A stretch of 64,000 bases of DNA from Tubulanus polymorphus (Eukaryota; Nemertea; Palaeonemertea; Tubulaniformes; Tubulanidae), in contig NC_134028.1 of NCBI RefSeq assembly GCF_964204645.1, positions 12,439,001 to 12,503,000 of the forward strand, given 5' to 3'. The notes beneath the pieces are model-generated. The model ran no database searches. It worked only from the letters and a program-made list of their open reading frames with translations, and was not told the DNA's origin. The position numbers were made by a program, and so were the translations under genes. Each line of letters opens with the position of its first letter. Positions within the stretch are counted from its first letter, which is position 1. Shown here piece after piece: positions 41,101-52,800 of this stretch.

Positions 41101-43879
41101 AATTTGTAAAGGAATATTGTCATGATATTGACCATTAAGTGGTTTGCTGAAGATTCTCCACTTGGATAAATCAGTACTAAATAATACAAGTTTCGTTGCC
41201 CAATAACACATAAAATGAGGGTGAATTAATTTTTTTGGCTCAAACTGCTGCCTTAACTTCACAGGACGATCACGTTTATTCTTCAGCTTATAGTTGTAAC
41301 AGTTGGAACAAAGTGTTTCACCATCAGCATTTTTCCTCCATTTGTTAGACATGGTATAGAGCAATGAATACATTGTTTATCATTTAAAACAACGTCAATT
41401 TGACATGAGGGACAATTAGTGATGTTACTGGACATATTCAACTTTGAAAGATAATATCCACATGATGATTTACAAACTGAAGACTTTGACGAACATTTTA
41501 TGAGCATTTCTGCAGCCACAAATTGAGAAGTATCCTCAACAATTGGCTCAATAAATTCAAATTTATTATCTAATCTATGGGTTTGCCAATTCTTTTTTAA
41601 TGTTAAGGAAGCTTTCATCGTTGTCTGGTTACCAACAAATGAAGGCCGCACATTCTTATGCAGACGAACTGTTTTTGTAAAATCAAAAGTGAATCTATCG
41701 AAATAATATTTTGTGTCAGCACCAGTCATTACTTCCCCATTTTCAAACCATTCATCACTAAGTGGATTCTGGTTGTTGAGGTATTTCTTGATAGTGTCAA
41801 TGGCTACCTGGTCATTTGTACCTTGGTCTGTACAATGAAAACTTTTACACTTCGTCTTACTGCCAGTTGAATGAAAAGCAACTTCAAGATAATGCTTTCC
41901 TCTCCTGATGCGATGGGAGATAGTAGTTTTAGAACCATTAATATGGGAAGTTAATGGTTCAGCTGAATTTATAGTTAATGAGGATTGAGGATTCAAAATT
42001 GAGGATGTAGATTCAGGTGTAGATTCATTATTCGAAATTGGTGTAGATTCAGGTGTAGATTTAATAGTCAAAATTGGTGCAGATTCACTATTCGAAATTG
42101 GTGTAGATTCATTAGTCAAAATTGGTGCAGATTCACTATTCGAAATTTGTGTTGATTCAGGTGTTGATTCATTAGTCAAAATTGGTGCAGATTCACTATT
42201 CGAAATTGGTGTTGATTCATTAGTCAAAATTGCTGCAGATTCATAATTCGAAATTGGTGTAGATTCAAGTGTTGGTTCATTATTCAAAATTGGTGTAGAT
42301 TTAGATTTGGCTGTAGTTAAGACTGATTTGCTTTTTTTAGGAGCAATATAAGAGTCTGACATCTTTAATTCAGAACTAGCTAGTGTATTATTTGACTCAG
42401 TTGATCGTTTATGTCTCTGTCTGCGAGATAATCGTGATATCTTAGAGAAAGTAGTACTATTAGCAGTAGGTTGAGATGACTTTGAGAAGAGTTGAGTAAT
42501 ATCAATTAGATGTTTCATAAGCCAATTAATCAATATCAATCTAACAAAATCAGAATAGTTAGAAATGTTCTTAAGATAAGATAATTCATTGGGAGATGAA
42601 AATACACTTGAAATATCCTTTTCATAATAGGTTGCAATGCAAGCACCAATTAATGTAGCAGGGCCACAGACAGATGAACATGATTGGAGTGGGTAATAAC
42701 TAGTACAATTATTACTACATACATGCACTGAATTTTCAGTAACAAAATGAGGATCATGGAGGTGGATTTAAACAGGATCAGGGCAATTCAAACCTTTCAA
42801 AACAGATCTTAAATGATTTTTAAATTCCCTTGGACAATCCCATGCTAGTGTATCAGCATAACACAGTTTGTTACTTTTTGGGTAAAAAACTGCTAGTGCA
42901 TAATGATTGGCAACAACATGTCCATAAGAATTTAGAAATACGAAATCGTTTTGGGTGCCAACATGCAGGAAAAAAATTAGTTTATCACAACTTATGAGTG
43001 GATTAGGACCGAATCTTTTATATAAATTTGAAACATATTTCTTAGCATCAAATGTAAGTGGCATCATAAATGCATGAATATTACAGTACTGTTCATTTAT
43101 CATAGATGCAAAAGCATTTAACACAGATCCTTCAAACCATTTTTGATTAGTCATCGTCTGAAGTTCTGATACAGATACGCTATTATTATTACCAACTGGA
43201 AATTGTTGAGAGGGTTTTAAGGAAAAGAGCATATTTGAAAATGCTTGAATCTGTTCCCAATCGACTGAATCAGTGGGGCTTAAAGGCTTACTATTTACCC
43301 AAAGATTCATGGCAAAAGATCTTGTTGTTTGGTTTTAGCATAATGTAAGAAAAGAAACCTATTAATCTGATCAATAGAATAGCAGCCTGTATCGAGTCTC
43401 ACATGGATATTAATGGAAGGGTCACGGACAATCCTTGACTGCATCTGTGCTTTTATGTCCTCCAACTGATTTTTGTGGGGCATAGTGGGGGCATCATCAG
43501 CCAAATGACATGAATTAGACATGTCACAAATTCTGAATGACGTGACCTTTGATGGCATAACAGGAGGAATTTTCAAAAATTGATAGTCATTGAGGCACAT
43601 TTCTGTTGGATTGTAACTAAAATTTCTTCTACATACATGTTCATCATCAGAATCATTCTCATCACTATCATCAATTATGATTGGTTCGATACCTCCACCA
43701 CCTGTGATACTTAGCTGTTTTTTGTTTTCCATCCAGCTATCTTCCTGCATCTTTAATCTTTCTATCCTTTCTTTCGAACTATCTTCCTGCATCTTTTCTG
43801 CTTCCTCTATCGTTCCTTCCGAGAAATTGTCACAAGCCGCGTCCTTTCCTTCTTCCTCCATTGTCCGCCTGAAATACAC
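38135..43879 (-). pseudogene. MULE transposase with Ulp1, GATA, SWIM and PHD modules, broken
   Basis: Five collinear open pieces read as one protein of about 1900 residues. 43879-43307: acidic start. 43310-42768 and 42728-41283: Ulp1/C48-type cysteine protease (WFEGSVLNAF, HYALAVFYPKSNKLCYADTL, CSSVCGPATL), then a degenerate Thr/Ser-rich repeat (ISNSESAPILTNESTP). 41373-40558: GATA-like finger (CIHCS, KWRKNADGETLCSNC) and transposase D1 (VIGIDVKHDF). Then D2 (HDKDASL, LCNFHVLQCIRRF, 40440-40350). 40330-38135: SWIM finger (CTCEAF, FCKH) and a PHD finger at the end. Breaks: ATG/TGA overlap at 43307, TAA at 42768, frame changes near 41340 and in a G-run near 40590. A splice acceptor-like tatttcag lies at about 43881, so a 5' exon may exist upstream. 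Confidence 0.8.
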
Positions 43880-45814
43880 ATTATCAACTCACTTTTTTTA
43901 GACATATCAATAGATAGAGTATGAAATTACCCATATAGGCCTAACATAAAACATGGGTATCTCTGAGTCATTTGCATTAAGTCATTTAGATTTGTAGGTA
44001 CTAAATTAATTGAATTATGTTGTACTTACATTTCAGTATGGTTTAAACTAACATGGTCTAGAAGATCTTTCCAATTGGTGAATTCAACTCCGCAAAAACA
44101 TGTCGAGTCAGCAGGATCCGTCTGTGGATGAATAACCTAATGTGGAAGAGCACATTAATCTGTTTTTGCTTCAACATCTAAGCAAAAATAACAAAAATGA
44201 ACCCGCGTCTCGCAGAAAGGGCATCAAACTTACATGTTCCACTGACTTCCTTTTTCTGTTAAATCTTTTAGTATTGTGATAAGCGTGCACACACAGTAGC
44301 CTATGCATAAACAAGGGCCAGTTTCACCTTCACCTAAAAGTCCTGCAGTGTGAAGACTAACTTGTTCACCTAAACCACCTCTACCAGGCTGTGGAAGGCC
44401 TAACATCAGGCACTAAATTAAAAGATTCCTCTAAATCAAATTATCTATAAACATCCTCTTAATTGCAGGCAGACTGATTCAGGGAGGGGTGCAGCCCAAA
44501 ATAGGGCATACATATCAGTATCATATATAATTAAAAATCAAAAGGGCACCAGATCATCAGAAAACATAATACCTATATTTTGGAAGTAGGCCTACAGAGA
44601 ACATGTTTTGGAATATAAGCTTTTTAAAAATACTTGTTGATATTTTTAATTTTTCCTTTAAATTTCAGTGCAACTTAAAAGTTTTAAGGGGTGTACACCC
44701 CTGTATACTCTCCTGATCTGCCCCTGAATTGCCACTTAACAAAATTTCTCAGCTTAATTGTTGGCTAACTAGCTCAGTGAAACTGGGACCAGACCTAATG
44801 CATACACCCTCAGTGGCCAGGGCCAGGATTAAACAGTTAGGCTACGTATATAAATAAAGGAATGAAAAGTACTTATCCTGAAATTGGTTAGGCTATCTAT
44901 CTGCAACAAGAAATACATTTTCATTAACTCTGAATACAGGGAACTACCATTCTTCTGTTTCGAGGCCTTAAAATTTATTGTTTATTTTTTGTTGCTGGAT
45001 TTGGAATGGTTGTTGGAATATTTAAGGCCTAGTAGGTGGTGACTGTGTACGGGCAACATAGGCCTATACCCAGTGGCATGGCAATGGCATGCCACTGGGT
45101 ACCCGCTACTGCACTATAGTATACTGCCTACGGCTACTGCGACTGGTGGTTCGGTTGGCAGATATTACTTGTTAACATGGGGGGGGGGAGGGGGGAAGTA
45201 AGCGTGGATGAAGACAAATTAATTTAGCCGAGTAAGTAGCAAGTAAAGTAGTGGCAGTACAGTAGGCCTAGCGACAATGTGAGTGTGGTGGTAACGTGGC
45301 CGTGGTGGCAATAACAAGACTCCAAAACTGGCAAAAGCCAAAATTAAAAAGCCCTGCCGCCGCGCGGTCGCGACGCCTCGCCTGCACCACCGTGTACGAT
45401 GCTCGCGGCGTTCACCAGTGTTACCCAGTGAGTTTTTTATAATCTTGCAATCTACCTCTTTTTTCAAACCAATATTCCCACCAACTGGTCCGGAGACAAG
45501 CTTAACACGTTCGGAAAACATGATTCACAATCTTTTAATCAACAGCCAGCAAGAATACACTTGACACTTGAACTTTAATTTTATTGCTCCATATAATACA
45601 CAAGTTACATAGGAAATGACATGCAATAAAATATTAACATCAAGACACAGGGAAAACAGTACAAGAGTGGACATACATTTAAAATCGCTTTTATAATGGA
45701 TAACATAGGAATAGAGAATATTTACAAATAAAATATGACAGCAAATTCAAATTCAGCGGTTAACCGTTAAAAGTGAGTTGTTTAGCTGTGGGAGTAACAA
45801 AAAGGCGATCTTCT
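43880..45814. other. Presumed intron/upstream region of the MULE gene
   Basis: No convincing gene. The minus-strand frame 45219-45521 is low-confidence. Ends at the internal terminal-repeat junction. Confidence 0.35.
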
Positions 45815-45936
45815 TGACGTCACTAGCCATCGACCAAAACAGGCTTTCAACCTTGGGTCTGACTATTTCAGATGGCTGGGAGTCACCTTCATTTCGGTCA
45901 ACGAATTATACATTTAGACTTCACCTACGATGTAAC
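45815..45936 (-). repeat. Internal junction of MULE left and right ends
   Basis: Positions 45815-45855 are the inverted left end (gccatcgaccaaaacaggct, ttcaacctt). Positions 45856-45936 are the inverted right end (gggtctgactatttcagatg onward, identical to the complement of 47710-47784 over about 71 bp). The outer ends are joined with loss of the outermost bases, as in a tail-to-head junction. Confidence 0.75.
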
Positions 45937-46767
<831 letters not shown>

Positions 46768-47476
46768 ATGAGTCCACACATTTACAATGGACAAAAATTT
46801 TCCACAACTTTAAATGTTCCTATATTCAAATAATTAGCATATTTTTTATGTGAACTAATCGACACCACATTTGTGCTGTGTAATGATCCCAATAACCTTT
46901 ATCAAAAATATACATGTTATATGGAGTATTAGACAAAAACATTAAGTCAAAAAGCAATAAGTGAAAGAGAAAAAAGCATGTTGCACACCCACCAAAAATA
47001 TGTTTTGGTATTAAGTATGCAGTCAGAAAGTCCAGACGGACTTTCAGACTGTATGAACATAAAATACTTACTACATTAAAAGCAGTTCAGTGATAGAAGA
47101 GTTTCGAAAGTAAATACTACAGTAGACTCCGCCTATGTCGGATCCATATCAGTCTCGGATTCATTTAGCTCGGATTGAATTTCTGGTCTCTTTGCTTCAT
47201 ATTTCATTCAAAATAGCCTTGCTTATGTCGGAATATGTGATTTCGCTGAAATAAATTGAAGTGGTTTGCCCCAATAATATCTGTAATTCCGGTGACGCGC
47301 GCCTGCATGTATTAGCCTATAGGCATACGATCATATCGAAAAACAGTACATACAGGAAGGCTTATTCGTACTCGTGTATATATGCTGTGTGCGAGGCCAT
47401 ATGTCAACACGACAAGTGTTTTCTTAACACAACACTCATCAGCGTATAAGTTATTATACTGTAGCCTACTATAGGT
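46768..47476. other. Spacer inside the MULE
   Basis: No gene recognised. A short inverted repeat, agtccagacggactttcagact, near 47030 is the only structure noticed. Confidence 0.4.
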
Positions 47477-47552
47477 CTAGAGTAGATAGATGGAACAGAA
47501 AACAAGACTAGAGGGTAGAGAGACATTAAAATTACGGTAAAAGATAAACATA

Positions 47553-47703
47553 CCACCACTATATTCAGATAACTTGTCCTTCCACCATACGCACCACGTA
47601 GTTCTTGACTTCAATTCGTGTTCATTGATGAGTGCTGACACTTCCATAAAATCATGACAAGAATAAGACGGATCGGAAGATGAAGTTGAATCGTCCGCCA
47701 TTT
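47553..47703 (-). CDS. Possible 5' exon of the MULE gene
   Basis: The minus strand reads ATGGCGGACGATTC (MADDSTSSSDPSYSCHDFME) for about 50 codons up to AGTGGTG followed by GTATGT, a consensus splice donor. It lies just inside the right terminal repeat, where the promoter of a leftward transposase gene would be expected. However, joining this donor to the acceptor near 43881 does not give the right reading frame by my count, so another exon would be needed. Could equally be a chance ORF. Confidence 0.35.
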
Positions 47704-47709
47704 TAGGTA

Positions 47710-47806
47710 CGTAGGTGAAGTCTAAATGTATAATTCGTTGACCGAAATGAAGGTGACTCCCAGCCATCTGAAATAGTCAGACCCTTCAACCTTTTGCCGT
47801 GCGAGG
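47710..47806 (-). repeat. MULE right terminal repeat and target duplication
   Basis: Ends TTCAACCTTTTGC followed by CGTGCGAGG. The inner 71 bp recur inverted at 45864-45936. Confidence 0.85.
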
Positions 47807-48156
47807 TGACTTTTTCGTATATTTGTTCGATTTGGAGCTTGTGAGTTCACCCATCGCGTGGATATTATACAAATAAATGAGATTACCGTACAGGTATGAC
47901 GGCGTAGTTTAAAAAAATGTAAGGTTTGTTGGGGTTATCTCTAAGATCTCGCATAGAAATCATCGTTTGAGGTGAAAAAAACGGCCATTCTGTAGTCTAA
48001 TAGCTCCAATCTTACTGAAAGAAAGCTTGTTGGAATGGGGATAGTCTAGTACCTAGCCGTTGTTCCTGAAACAACGTCTAGGGCGAAAGTGCTCATATAA
48101 GGTTAATTTTCGTCCCTCATTTTGAGGGACGAGGCTTTGAGCGTCTATTTCACCCC
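47807..48156. other. Spacer right of the MULE
   Basis: No gene seen. A gagggacg inverted repeat (cgtccctcattttgagggacg) at 48111-48131. Confidence 0.4.
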
Positions 48157-48731
48157 TTAACCCTTTCGCTACGTGTGACGTTTTGGAAACGTCATATGAG
48201 TGACACGTGCTGTGCGTATGACGTTGTAGAAACGTCATGCACCTATTGATTTATAACTCGAACGCGTACACAGCAAACAGTATGGAAACGCATGTAAGAC
48301 AAGATAGTTAGCTTTCTAAACAACAGATGGCGAAAATGCGTCAGTAGTTGGTGCTGTCAGCCTGTTGAGCACATGGTAATTTGCGCGGGATTGAGATGGC
48401 TCCCCACTTACGTACCTCTACCAGCGGAAAAGGATATCCCATATCAATTGAATTTCTTTCATCCACACCGTAGCATCAATCACCAAAGACTGGCACTTGG
48501 GTGAAAAACTGAAAAAAAAAATTTCTAACCCATCCTGACCCCCCCCCCAACACGCCCCCCCTACAGAAAAGGCTGTTGGTATGATTTTTTACTGATTTTC
48601 ACTAAATAACATCATAATCTTCGATAAAAACGTGAAAAATCGGGGTTAAAAACAATTTGAAAAAAATCGAATTTTTCGGAAAATACCTTACGTACGGGGC
48701 GGTGCAAGCGTGTACGCAGCGAAAGGGTTAA
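48157..48731. mobile_element. piggyBac-type MITE with TTAA duplications
   Basis: TTAA at 48157-48160, then CCCTTTCGCTACGTGTGACG; the other end is GTACGCAGCGAAAGGG followed by TTAA at 48728-48731. CCC...GGG termini with TTAA duplication are diagnostic of piggyBac. The 567-bp interior has no transposase, so it is non-autonomous. Near the left end gacgttttggaaacgtcat and gacgttgtagaaacgtcat form two subterminal hairpins. Confidence 0.85.
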
Positions 48732-49063
48732 AACACCATAAACTTAGGCCTACCTCAAAATGACTGTTCTGTAATCAGATGGAAGTTAACTATTGTTTGT
48801 GCATAATTTGTAATCCTAAGTAGCTTTTGACGATCGTAGTAGCTCAAAACTTTTGACTAGTCGCCTCAAAAAACAGTTGAAGTGAAGCAACATAACAAAT
48901 ATGGCGGCTTTTCGTGGTGCATGATGGGAGTGTAAATTACGGATTCGAACTTAAACTTGGTGCCAATGCAGATATTATTCTTGTTTCAAATTATTAAGGT
49001 TAAAATTGACCAAAATATATACGTTTTATCGACAAAAAATAACATTTAGAGTAATTTTAGAGG
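48732..49063. other. Spacer
   Basis: Nothing recognised. Confidence 0.4.
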
Positions 49064-49492
49064 GGTCATCCTTATTACCGAGATGACGTATTTTACCGAG
49101 ATGAACCGAGACGAACCGAGATGAAATGAAATATAGCATATTTATTTATTTCTTATCGATTTTAACACTTGAAATCATGTTATATCAGTAATAAATACCT
49201 TCTAGAGTCATATTTTACATATTTTTTTTATTTAAAAAAATTTTGACTTCAAATACGTAAACTCGGTTAGCAATAAAATTTCATTGAATTTGATTGATCG
49301 ACGATCTTATCTTGGTAAAGTTAAGTTATTTTTCTACAAAAATATCCGAAAAAATATGTAAAATATGACTCCAGCAGGCATTTATTACTGATATAATATG
49401 ATTTCAATGGTAAAAATCGATAAGGAATAAATAAATATGTCATATTTAATTTCATCTCGGTAAAATACGTCATCTCGGTAATAAGGATGACC
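49064..49492. mobile_element. Fold-back MITE
   Basis: The left arm starts ggtcatccttattaccgaga at 49064 and extends to about 49227. The right arm, about 49339-49492, is its complement, ending ggtaataaggatgacc. The arms are about 155 bp with a loop near 110 bp. Within the left arm accgagatgaa is repeated three times. A partial copy lies at 49825-50022. No coding capacity. Confidence 0.8.
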
Positions 49493-49824
49493 GTTTTAGA
49501 GAGACATATTGAATTTTCACATTTTATTAATTCAGTCTGTAATGGAAATCCCAATAGTGGCAATCAATTCAAATCAAATCAATAAATTCTCCGGTTCGCG
49601 ATTTAAATCACCAAAATTTTTATTATAAAACACGTTTTCAAAGTCAACAAGGTAACTAATTTATTTATTTTAGTACACAGGTTTGATTTGACACTAAAAT
49701 CAGTTGTTGCATTGCAATTAACAGGAGTTAACCTCTATGATACTTTAGCGTCAGACGTTGTACAGAACCGTAACAACGACTGGTAGGCCTATTCAGACTA
49801 GCCATTTTGCTGTCCACCATAGCG

Positions 49825-50022
49825 GTCATCCTTATTATTATTACCAAGATGACGTATTTTACCTAGTCTAGTAGCCTACCTAGCCGTTGTCCTGTACGGA
49901 ACCACCGTAACAACGACTGGTATTCAGACTATATTTTACCGAGATCAGCCGAGATGAAATGAAATATAGAACATAATTATTTATTCCTTATCGATTTTAA
50001 CACTTGAAATCATATTATATTG
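49825..50022 (+). repeat. Partial second copy of the fold-back MITE
   Basis: ggtcatccttattattatta, gatgacgtattttacc, then gagatgaaatgaaatata and ttatcgattttaacacttga match the left arm of 49064-49227. About 60 bp of unrelated sequence interrupts it. Confidence 0.7.
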
Positions 50023-50571
50023 ATCGAGCCATCGCTCTCGACTTTTGGGTTAAATTTGGGACCCCTATCGAAAAAGTTGCTACATCCGGGCATTTTCATT
50101 CACTTCTGGGTTCGCGTAAGCGTTTGTTTACATGTGTAAATCAGCTGTTTACGCTAGTTTTAAGTTGTTTTAAGTCATTTTCTCTCAGAGTCAATGAAAT
50201 CTATGATAATTACTTTATTTTGAGCAACTTTGTGGAAGATGTCGCCGATAAAGCTTAAGAAATCCCGTGTGTCATTCTGAAGGCCTTAGGCCAACCTCAT
50301 CAATCACACTGAAAAAGCAGCTAGATGAACCCCCTGCCTCTCCCCAATAAAAATGTCCATATAAAACCTAAACTGAACTGAAAATACAATATTTATCCAT
50401 CAAAAAAATCATTTATTTATGTTTTTCAAGCTACAATTGAAACGGCCAAAGCACTGACTCCTACTCTTTTAGTCAATTATCATCTCACTTGGACTTGGGC
50501 CGCCACAAAATTTATAAGTGCTGTATTTTATTGCTCATATAAAATTCTCAATCCACCATTCCATTAACTTA

Positions 50572-51252
50572 GGGAGCGTTCATAAATTACGTACCTTCAT
50601 TGGGGGGAGGGGGGTTACTGAATTTTGGTACAAAGTGGTACATGGGGGAGGGGGGGTCAGCAAAAAAGGTACATACTTTGAAGGAGGGGGGTATTAATCA
50701 ATCTTGGTACGTACTTTATGTACCAATCTCAAATGAAAATAGCCGTTGGTGTTTTATTGGCTTTTAGTACCGGGTAGGCCTATATAAAATCAATAAACAA
50801 CAATACTTGCTTAATTCTTTTGTTGCATCATTTATTTAATTATCGGAATTTTGTTCTAATTCACCCTAACCCTAATTCAGATAAAAAATTAAGTTTTGTG
50901 ACTCTATCATCCTACGAAAAAAAATTATGCTGCCTGGCAACAGGAGAGGCTGAAACAGAAACAAACAAACAATTCCACTTGTGACTTGTAGTAGACTTCA
51001 ACTTGGATTTCCCCAATACCGGGTACCGGTATCGATCTTTCACGCACTTGTTGGTACATCATTAATGAAATCAGGTATACATTTATATTTTTTTTGATTT
51101 GTGTTCTTTGCATCAATATAATTGGGGGGGTCATGGGTGCGATGGTACGTACTAAGAGAGGGGTCAGTGAATTTGGTACAAAGGTGGTACAAGGGGGGAA
51201 GGGGGGTCAGAAAAACGGGAGATTTTGAGGTACGTAATTTGTGAACGCTCCC
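50572..51252. mobile_element. Harbinger-type MITE with TTA duplications
   Basis: GGGAGCGTTCATAAATTACG at 50572 and CGTAATTTGTGAACGCTCCC ending at 51252 form a 25-bp imperfect TIR that extends to gtacc/ggtac. TTA flanks both ends (50569-50571 and 51253-51255), as expected for PIF/Harbinger. The interior has G-rich blocks with ggtacaaaggtggtacaagg-type repeats near both ends and no transposase. Confidence 0.8.
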
Positions 51253-51997
51253 TTATCTATATTGAAGCTTATTTAGATAAGATGGTTGCAGTTTGAATAA
51301 CTCCATCTCAGTGAGGGTTAAAGCTTTTAGGACTTGGCCCACATTTTGCATAATGATTCTTTTAAGAGGGGTTGGCTTATTTAACATCATAGTTCTTAGA
51401 GTCACCTACCTGCAAAAGATAAAAGTTTCAATTAATAGATCCTTCTTCAAGTACTTATTATACCATAAAGGTTCTTTCTGGATCTTCTTTAGCTACGAGG
51501 ATCCAATAGGCCTAACGCGACTTGGCCTTAATTTGAAATTCAAGAATTCTTACTGGATCACTAATATTTTCTTACCAATCAACAGTGCATGAATCCTGAT
51601 TAAAAGAGGAAGCTGGGGTAAACACGATCAGTTTGATACTAATCATCATGCGTTTTCAGTTGAAAACCCTAGTATATCAAAGTACACTTGGTAGGGTTTT
51701 TAAGTGAAAATTTTCCTAACACTATACAAACAATTTAAAAGGCCTAGATGAAAGAAGGGTTTAATATAAGATCATAGCAATTAATAAAAGATCATAGCAA
51801 TTTACAGAACTAAAATTGGTCAAGCCAGATGGTTATGTTTGAAAACATGGTTTTTGCAAAGTTTTTATGTCATGACATTTCAGTGGAGGGTTAGAAACTT
51901 TGATTGACATTCAATATGGCGTTGTTGATGTCGCGAATCGGCGAATTTACACGTGATTTAGGGCCCAAAATAACAAAATTTTAACCTAGAAAAAGTA
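51253..51997. other. Spacer
   Basis: The open stretch 51293-51592 (99 codons) has no recognisable features and is not called. A caggtgg-free region without repeats. Confidence 0.35.
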
Positions 51998-52800
51998 AGT
52001 TTTTAGCCCATGGGACTTAAGTCCCAGCAGGCTATTGCGTTCACTTTTCGTCCGTCGTCCGTTCGTCCTTCCGTCCGTAGACGGAATCCAGTTATTTTGG
52101 GAAGTTTTGAAGTACTCATTCGTAGGTGGGAAAAAGTTTTTCGACATAATATTGATACCTAAGCATATTTTGTCACAACAATGAATTAGAAAGTTGTAGC
52201 GTATTACGTGTTCTATTGGGGTGAGTTTCAAGTTCATTGTTTTTGTATATGGGCACCAGAGGGCGTTGAATATTACAATATCTTAGTATTTCTATATTAT
52301 ATTTGTACCAATACATATGTTGTTACCGCAATCAATTGCAAAGTTGTAGCTCATGACATCATCTATGATTGTGGTGAATTTTAAGGAAATTAGTTATTCT
52401 ATATGGTCACCAGGGGGCATTGAATAGTAGAATAACCTGGCATTTCCTTTATATTGGTACCTAGGCATATTATGTTACCATGATCAATTTCAAAGTTGTA
52501 ATTTATGACATGTTCTATGAATATGGTGAGTTACAAGGTTATTGGGTTTTGAATATGGTCACAAGGGGGCGTTGAATAGTTGAATAACTTAGTATTTCCA
52601 TATCAAATTGGTAACGAGGCATTTTTGTAATCACAATCAATTACAAAATCGTAGCTGCTGACATGTTTTATGATTGTATTGAGTATCAAGGTCATTGGTT
52701 TTTGTATATGGTCACCAGAGGGCGTTGAATATTGAAATTGTTAGATTGTTGAGCATTTGAAACCACTTCCCAAGTGGGCATGGTGTCCCTGGACCCCTAG
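51998..52800 (+). mobile_element. Helitron-like repeat, copy 1 (with 5' palindrome/microsatellite)
   Basis: Begins with the palindrome gggacttaagtccc (52014-52027) and a cgtccgtcgtccgttcgtcc microsatellite. Then come four tandem units of about 150-160 bp (each with ggtcaccagagggcgttgaa and tgttaccacaatcaattgca-like words). It ends ccacttcccaagtgg hairpin, then gcatggtgtccctggacccCTAG before a T. The CTAG end (CTRR), 3' hairpin and T flank are Helitron-like. Internal tandem units of this size are known from Helitron-related elements of bivalves and other invertebrates. Confidence 0.65.

Noticed and set aside
50862-50880. caccctaaccctaattc telomere-like motif
   Set aside because: Only two units, inside a MITE.
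51293-51592. 99-codon frame in host DNA
   Set aside because: No motif, start context or repeat association; composition looks non-coding.
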